From JBDXHU01 sp039989475 (GTDB lineage Bacteria; Pseudomonadota; Gammaproteobacteria; Pseudomonadales; Halieaceae), in the NCBI GenBank assembly GCA_039989475.1, contig JBDXHU010000010.1, forward strand, positions 544,142 to 608,141: a stretch of DNA of 64,000 nucleotides, in the 5' to 3' direction. Shown one piece after another: positions 60,323 to 64,000 of this stretch (position 1 is its first letter; each line of letters starts with the position of its first letter). Both the position numbers and the translations under genes were made by a program. The notes below the pieces were generated by a model that was given only the letters and a program-made list of their open reading frames with translations, did no database searches and was not told the origin of the DNA.

Positions 60323-61579
60323 TTAAAAGTGGTAAGACAATTCGAACAGGAAGGCATAGGGGTCATTACTCTCGCCCACAACCCTGCCGTTACTCCCGTC
60401 GACATCCACGGGTGCTTCTCCAACATTCATGAAGTTGGCGTTTACATCCACGCTGCGATTTTCCCCGAGCTGGTACTCAGCACCGACACCGACACCCCAC
60501 ATGGCATCCATGCGCATGGACAGGGTCCGGTCATCATCATCGACGATGCTTGAGAGGTACATGGCACCCACCCGGTAGGTCAGGCGATCATTGACCGGGA
60601 AGCCGGCGCCAATAGTCAGGGCGCCGATGTCGTCGTATATCTCTGGCGCCGACACGTTGACGTCTTCGCCCTCCAGTTTAATGTCGCTGATAGTGAAGTC
60701 AGAGAACTTCATCCACATCGCATCGACAGTAAAGAAGTTGCCTGAGGCAAACTCGTGGTAGATGCCGGCCACCACCCGCTGTGGCAGTGTGTTGGTGAGC
60801 TCCGTATTGATATTCTTCAGGCCCTTCTCGGTCAGGATGGGGTCCAGCACCGGCCCCAGTTTGCGCAATTTGATATTGCCCTCAAGGTCAGCATCAGAAT
60901 CGCTGGTCCAGGCTATTCCAGCGCGGGTGTGCTGGTTGAATTCATAGAGCGCGGAAAGCGTCACATTGACGCCGACGCCGTCAAGGTCCGAGCTGATCTT
61001 GCCGTCCGTTTCACCCAGCGGTTGGCGCAGCTTTGTCTCGCTATCTTCCGCGGTGTAGTTGATGCCCACCCCGACGCCCAGGGAGAGTTTGTCATTGACG
61101 CGGTAGGCCACGGCTGGTGTCAGTGCCACGTACACCAGGGAATAGTCGACAGTCTGGTAGCGCCCGGCCCATTCGCTGCCGTAGTTCGAGCCAAAGCCAC
61201 TGGGCACGGTCAGGGAGAAGCCGGCATGCCATTTGTCGTTGAGTTGCCTGACGTAATACAGCGATGGAATGATGATGGGGTCTTCGCCCTTATCCGGGTC
61301 GCCGCCATCAACCGTGGTTTTGTTTTCATCCACATCGAACTTGGCTTGCGGCAGGGCGGCCAGGCCCTGCACCGTGATTCGAGTGCCGCTAAGCCGAGAC
61401 ATGCCGGCTGGTGCGGCGAAGGCCGACTCGGCGCTGTTGGCCTCTGCGATAATACCGGTAAATGCGGGCCCGCCGGCCAGCGCCGGGGCGGCCAGGAAAA
61501 GAGCCGGGGCGGCCAGGAAAACGGAAAGTGTACCGCTTAGTGCAGAGCGCAGGTAGTTGTTGCTTATGAGCTTATTCAT
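60323..61579 (-). CDS. OmpP1/FadL-family outer-membrane transporter
   Basis: 418 residues. A signal peptide ends about residue 35 (ALAGG). The mature N-terminus carries the FadL-type plug and the strand set includes YYVRQLNDKWHAGFSLTVPS and GVGVGINYTAEDSE, with a terminal FLFELSYHF. FadL proteins let long-chain fatty acids or hydrophobic aromatics cross the outer membrane by lateral diffusion. It is convergent with the SPOR gene and starts one base before the DUF2860-like gene ends, so it follows that gene in one leftward unit. Confidence 0.88.
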   Translation of the reverse strand: MNKLISNNYLRSALSGTLSVFLAAPALFLAAPALAGGPAFTGIIAEANSAESAFAAPAGMSRLSGTRITVQGLAALPQAKFDVDENKTTVDGGDPDKGEDPIIIPSLYYVRQLNDKWHAGFSLTVPSGFGSNYGSEWAGRYQTVDYSLVYVALTPAVAYRVNDKLSLGVGVGINYTAEDSETKLRQPLGETDGKISSDLDGVGVNVTLSALYEFNQHTRAGIAWTSDSDADLEGNIKLRKLGPVLDPILTEKGLKNINTELTNTLPQRVVAGIYHEFASGNFFTVDAMWMKFSDFTISDIKLEGEDVNVSAPEIYDDIGALTIGAGFPVNDRLTYRVGAMYLSSIVDDDDRTLSMRMDAMWGVGVGAEYQLGENRSVDVNANFMNVGEAPVDVDGSNGRVVGESNDPYAFLFELSYHF

Positions 61580-62614
61580 TTAGTCAAACCTGTAGAGCAT
61601 GCCGAAGGAAATCAAACCGAAGCTGGAGTCATAGAAGTCGATGTTGCTGTCTTCCTCGTGATAGGCAGCGGTGGCATTGGCGGTCCACTGCTTGAGACCA
61701 AAGGGTTGGTCGTAGAGTGCCGTAACAGTCACGCCCATGGAGTCCGTGTCGGCCTCATCATCATAAATCGGGTTGTTGTCGTCTGATTGCAGGTTCTGGT
61801 AGTAGAGCTGGCTGACAAAGCTCCAGCGCTCCATGGCGTAGGAGTACTTGAGCTGCACGATCGCACCATTCTCTGCCATCGCCTTGCCGTCCAGGTCGTA
61901 GTCCAGATAGCCAATAGTCGGCACCAGGCTGCTGTGGTCGTTGATCTGCCAGTTGTAAGACAGGCTCAGGCGATTTACGTCGCCGGTACGTCGCAGCAGT
62001 CGTTGTTGATCATCGTTCAGCCCCAGGGCTTCACCGCTGCGCTCATCGTCGAGATCAGTTTCCGTAGACGTCCAGTTAAATGCCAGCGCTGTTCCCATGA
62101 TCTGCTCCCAGCCGATATACAGGCCGGAGTTCGTCAGTTCAGTATCGCCACGACTTTGATCAACTATATAAGGGTCCTTCCAGACATCGCTTGGCAACGA
62201 CGATGAAGTCAAGGCCGCCGCGACAGTGCCGATACCGGTCAGTTCCTGGCGAATACCAATGCGTGTCTCCAGCATGGTATTGATATCAAAGCCGAGCTTG
62301 TCGGCGGTGCTGTTGCCACCGTAGAACTGGGTGCGGGTGTCCGCCAGGGTGTAAGCCAGCGCGAACTGGGCCGCAGGCAACACCAGGTTTTCACTGCCAG
62401 GGCTGTCCTGGAGGCTGGAAATCGGGTCCTCGCCGAGGTCGAAAGAAGCGATGCCGTCAATCATGTTGTTCTCTGACTGTGCTGCACCGACGCCGAGGTT
62501 GATGGTGCCACTCCAGCCGGAACTTGACGGTATGGGGGGCATTGCCTGCGCCAGGCTGCTGCCCAGCGTGATAGAGGCCACGCCGAGTAGCGTGGTAAAC
62601 AAAGGTCTGCTCAT
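61580..62614 (-). CDS. DUF2860-like outer-membrane barrel
   Basis: 344 residues. The signal peptide ends about residue 24 (SLAQA). Repeated amphipathic strands (SGWSGTINLGVGAAQSENNM, LAYTLADTRTQFYGGNSTAD, LSLSYNWQINDHSSLVPTIG) end in SFGMLYRFD, as in outer-membrane proteins of the DUF2860 type. It precedes the FadL-type gene on the same strand; the pair may mediate uptake of lipids or hydrophobic compounds. I start it at 62614 (MSRPL), because GGAAG lies 6 nt upstream; 62626 is the alternative. Confidence 0.7.
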   Translation of the reverse strand: MSRPLFTTLLGVASITLGSSLAQAMPPIPSSSGWSGTINLGVGAAQSENNMIDGIASFDLGEDPISSLQDSPGSENLVLPAAQFALAYTLADTRTQFYGGNSTADKLGFDINTMLETRIGIRQELTGIGTVAAALTSSSLPSDVWKDPYIVDQSRGDTELTNSGLYIGWEQIMGTALAFNWTSTETDLDDERSGEALGLNDDQQRLLRRTGDVNRLSLSYNWQINDHSSLVPTIGYLDYDLDGKAMAENGAIVQLKYSYAMERWSFVSQLYYQNLQSDDNNPIYDDEADTDSMGVTVTALYDQPFGLKQWTANATAAYHEEDSNIDFYDSSFGLISFGMLYRFD

Positions 62615-62782
62615 GGTTACTTCCATTCTGAAAACAATATGCGGCCCAGCCAGCGTAGCAAAGCGCTGAAAAGAGCCAGTCTAAAGGGGTTGCTGCAGGA
62701 TAGCGTGAAAGTCCGCCCGACGATAGTCGCCGGACCGCCCTGATGATATGGATCAGCAATAAAACATCCACCGCTATTAGGA

Positions 62783-62819
62783 TTGCAACCCAACCCCGCT
62801 TTGTCTAGAATTGCGCGCC
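62783..62819 (+). promoter_or_regulatory. stable-RNA promoter of the tRNA operon
   Basis: TTGCAA (62783-62788), a 17-bp spacer and TAGAAT (62806-62811), followed by the GC-rich discriminator TGCGCGCC (62812-62819) typical of stringently controlled stable-RNA promoters. The leader then has a perfect 8-bp inverted repeat CGTCGACC/GGTCGACG at 62823-62850 before the first tRNA-like unit at 62859. Confidence 0.75.
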
Positions 62820-62858
62820 TCTCGTCGACCGGGTTCTGGATTGGTCGACGCGGACAAA

Positions 62859-62984
62859 GCTGGCGTAGCTCAGTTGGGTGAGCATGAACCGAATTGCCAG
62901 TGGCAATTCGCAGTCATGCGAACGCCCGGGCAGGAAGCCCGGGCTGGTGGTGTTGAGGCACTGCTGCGGTGGCAGGACGCCAAC
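62859..62984 (+). ncRNA. tRNA-Thr-derived structured element, copy A
   Basis: 126-nt element with acceptor-like closure GCTGGCGT/ACGCCAAC (one mismatch), a kept D-arm (GCTC...GAGC) and, in place of anticodon and T arms, hairpins at 62891-62909 and 62924-62944. Its 3' end CGCCAACTC resembles the tRNA end CGCCAGCTCCA. It is transcribed from the tRNA promoter; whether it is stable or functional is unknown. It could be mere remnant sequence. Confidence 0.4.
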
Positions 62985-63001
62985 TCTTAGGTTTTGATTT
63001 G

Positions 63002-63127
63002 GCTGGCGTAGCTCAGTAGGGTAAGCATGAACCGAATTGCCAGTGGCAATTCGCAGTTATGCGAACGCCCGGGCAGGAAGCCCGGGCAGGTGGTGTTGAG
63101 GCACCGCCGCGGAGGCAGGACGCCAAC
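63002..63127 (+). ncRNA. tRNA-Thr-derived structured element, copy B
   Basis: Same organisation as copy A. The D-arm has decayed (GCTC opposite AAGC, one mispair), while both internal hairpins are unchanged. In the 3' hairpin one T-G pair of copy A is a C-G pair here, but a neighbouring T-A pair is lost, so covariation support is mixed. Retention of the large hairpins with loss in the D-arm suggests structure, not tRNA function, is kept. Confidence 0.4.
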
Positions 63128-63144
63128 TCATAGGTTTTGATTTG

Positions 63145-63220
63145 GCTGGCGTAGCTCAGTAGGTAGAGCAGCTGATTTGTAATCAGCCGGTCGGGGGTTC
63201 GATTCCTCTCGCCAGCTCCA
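63145..63220 (+). tRNA. tRNA-Thr (anticodon TGT)
   Basis: 76 nt with encoded CCA. Acceptor GCTGGCG/CGCCAGC, D-arm, anticodon stem GCTGA/TCAGC with loop TTTGTAA, and T arm GGGGTTCGATTCC. It reads ACA (and ACG) threonine codons. First tRNA of the thrU-tyrU-glyT-thrT-tuf type operon. Confidence 0.95.
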
Positions 63221-63448
63221 TTTTCTCCCGGTGTTCTTTTCGCGGCACTTTGCTCTGCAAAGGCTGTCTGACCGGGCGGGAAAAGGTTATTTGCGGCCAT
63301 TCCAGTAGTGGTTTGGCGGCGCCTGGCAGCAGGTCCCGACACAGGCGCTTCCGGGACCCAGCCTGCGCTCCCTTGAAGACCTTGCAAGCCAGAGTTTTTG
63401 CGGCTTGGCGAGGAATACGTAAGTCGATAATTTTATTGGGATTAGTTG

Positions 63449-63477
63449 TTGACAAAGGGGGGGCTCGTAAGGACAAT
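63449..63477 (+). promoter_or_regulatory. promoter for tRNA-Tyr, tRNA-Gly, tRNA-Thr and tuf
   Basis: Perfect -35 TTGACA (63449-63454), 17-bp spacer, -10 GACAAT (63472-63477), then a GC-containing ACGTCGCC discriminator; a transcript would begin 4-7 nt before the tRNA-Tyr gene. It shows that the second tRNA group has its own promoter, independent of the repeat-bearing leader. Confidence 0.7.
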
Positions 63478-63489
63478 ACGTCGCCTTTC

Positions 63490-63573
63490 GGAGGGGTTCC
63501 CGAGTGGCCAAAGGGATCAGACTGTAAATCTGACGCGAAAGCTTCGGTGGTTCGAATCCACCCCCCTCCACCA
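63490..63573 (+). tRNA. tRNA-Tyr (anticodon GTA)
   Basis: 84 nt with a long variable arm and encoded CCA. Acceptor GGAGGGG/CCCCTCC, anticodon loop CTGTAAA and T arm GGTTCGAATCC are intact. The antisense reading of this region yields protein-like strings that are a common annotation artefact. Confidence 0.95.
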
Positions 63574-63610
63574 GGTTTGCGCCTTGGATAGCGCATGGTG
63601 ATTGGGTTTG

Positions 63611-63684
<74 letters not shown>

Positions 63685-63706
63685 GTAGTTGGAAAGAGCA
63701 CACAGG

Positions 63707-63782
<76 letters not shown>

Positions 63783-63861
63783 TTCCCTGTGTTTGGTAGA
63801 CGGAAAGTAGAGAGATTTTTTGGTATAGCGTGACTTAGGCCAGTTTTAGGAGACTGTCGAA

Positions 63862-64000
63862 ATGGGAAAAGAGAATTTTGAGCGTAATAAGCCCCACGTC
63901 AATGTGGGAACAATCGGTCACGTAGACCACGGTAAGACAACGCTGACAGCGGCGCTGACCCGTGTCTGTGCTGAGGTTTGGGGTGGAGACGCCGTTGCCT
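63862..64000 (+). CDS. tuf: elongation factor Tu, N-terminal fragment
   Basis: Only the first 46 codons are in the window. The translation MGKENFERNKPHVNVGTIGH continues VDHGKTTLTAALTRVCAE, the EF-Tu G1 P-loop with GHVDHGKT. It delivers aminoacyl-tRNA to the ribosome. AGGAG at 63848-63852 lies 9 nt before ATG 63862. Position after the four tRNA genes matches tufB of other gammaproteobacteria. Confidence 0.95.
   Translation, partial: MGKENFERNKPHVNVGTIGHVDHGKTTLTAALTRVCAEVWGGDAVA

Larger units (their letters stand above)
62859..63144 (+). repeat. two 143-bp tandem repeats containing the 5' half of tRNA-Thr
   Basis: Units 62859-63001 and 63002-63144 are exact in length (143 bp each) and differ at about eight positions. 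Both begin with the first 16-19 nt of the tRNA-Thr gene that follows at 63145, so the real tRNA starts exactly where a third unit would. Inside each unit are hairpins GAATTGCC-AGT-GGCAATTC and GCCCGGGC-AGGAA-GCCCGGGC, and the ends are joined by GCTGGCGT pairing with ACGCCAAC. Confidence 0.95.

Noticed and set aside
62859..63144. Two extra tRNA-Thr genes or an integrative-element attachment site
   Set aside because: Neither unit has an anticodon arm or T arm, so they are not tRNAs, and no integrase, direct-repeat-bounded insert or foreign genes accompany them.

Overview
The window is a dense, GC-rich chromosomal segment of a gammaproteobacterium. The evidence for that group is the thrU-tyrU-glyT-thrT-tuf type block at the right end, preceded by birA-coaX-SPOR; the yrfG-hslR-hslO cluster; the complete liuRABCDE leucine-degradation operon; and a PhaD/phasin cluster. 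FadL-type porins, sterol-desaturase-like and cyclophilin-lipoprotein genes fit a marine Cellvibrionales/Halieaceae-like organism, but that assignment is inference. I see no prophage, plasmid, insertion sequence or CRISPR.

Layout. 0-4.9 kb: the edge of moaA, a short-chain dehydrogenase relative carrying both signature motifs of halohydrin dehalogenases, two transporters, a peroxiredoxin and a methyltransferase. 4.9-7.8 kb: polyhydroxyalkanoate-granule genes (PhaD-like regulator, two phasins with mirrored Lys/Ala tails, an alpha/beta hydrolase). 7.9-12.2 kb: an RND efflux pair. 12.2-16.3 kb: Hsp33, Hsp15, YrfG, ApbE and a membrane-anchored medium-chain reductase. 16.3-37.2 kb: two divergent operons (six genes leftward, twelve rightward) that I regard as one extracytoplasmic redox system driven from the inner membrane. 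37.2-47.6 kb: housekeeping and stress genes (cysQ without a normal start codon, YdcH, a metallo-beta-lactamase-fold protein, Ogt, Ada-AlkA, DUF2959, YqaE, fatty-acid hydroxylase, MFS, exported aldo/keto reductase, CPA2 antiporter). 47.7-54.6 kb: liuRABCDE with a clear LiuR operator. 54.6-57.8 kb: a 16-bp tandem repeat, a cyclophilin lipoprotein, and an esterase with a ribbon-helix-helix/zinc protein. 57.9-64 kb: birA, coaX, a SPOR protein, two outer-membrane barrels, then four tRNA genes and tuf. The first tRNA gene is preceded by two 143-bp tandem repeats built on its own 5' half.

How the central locus may work (inference). Leftward genes encode a HzsA-like di-heme lipoprotein, two outer-membrane barrels, a TlpA thioredoxin, a DUF4266 lipoprotein with a Gly/Cys tail and a DUF3570 barrel. 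ApbE, which attaches FMN to proteins, lies just beyond. Rightward genes encode a DUF1592/1588/1585-like mono-heme protein, a di-heme LamG lipoprotein, a Tat-exported DUF1501-like protein, a small periplasmic protein, three TPR proteins, a small exported protein, ExbB, two unlike ExbDs and an AgmX/TonB-like transducer. Five c-type heme sites on three exported proteins, plus a proton-motive-force motor and envelope TPR proteins, suggest energised assembly or operation of a cell-surface redox machine. The substrate is unknown.
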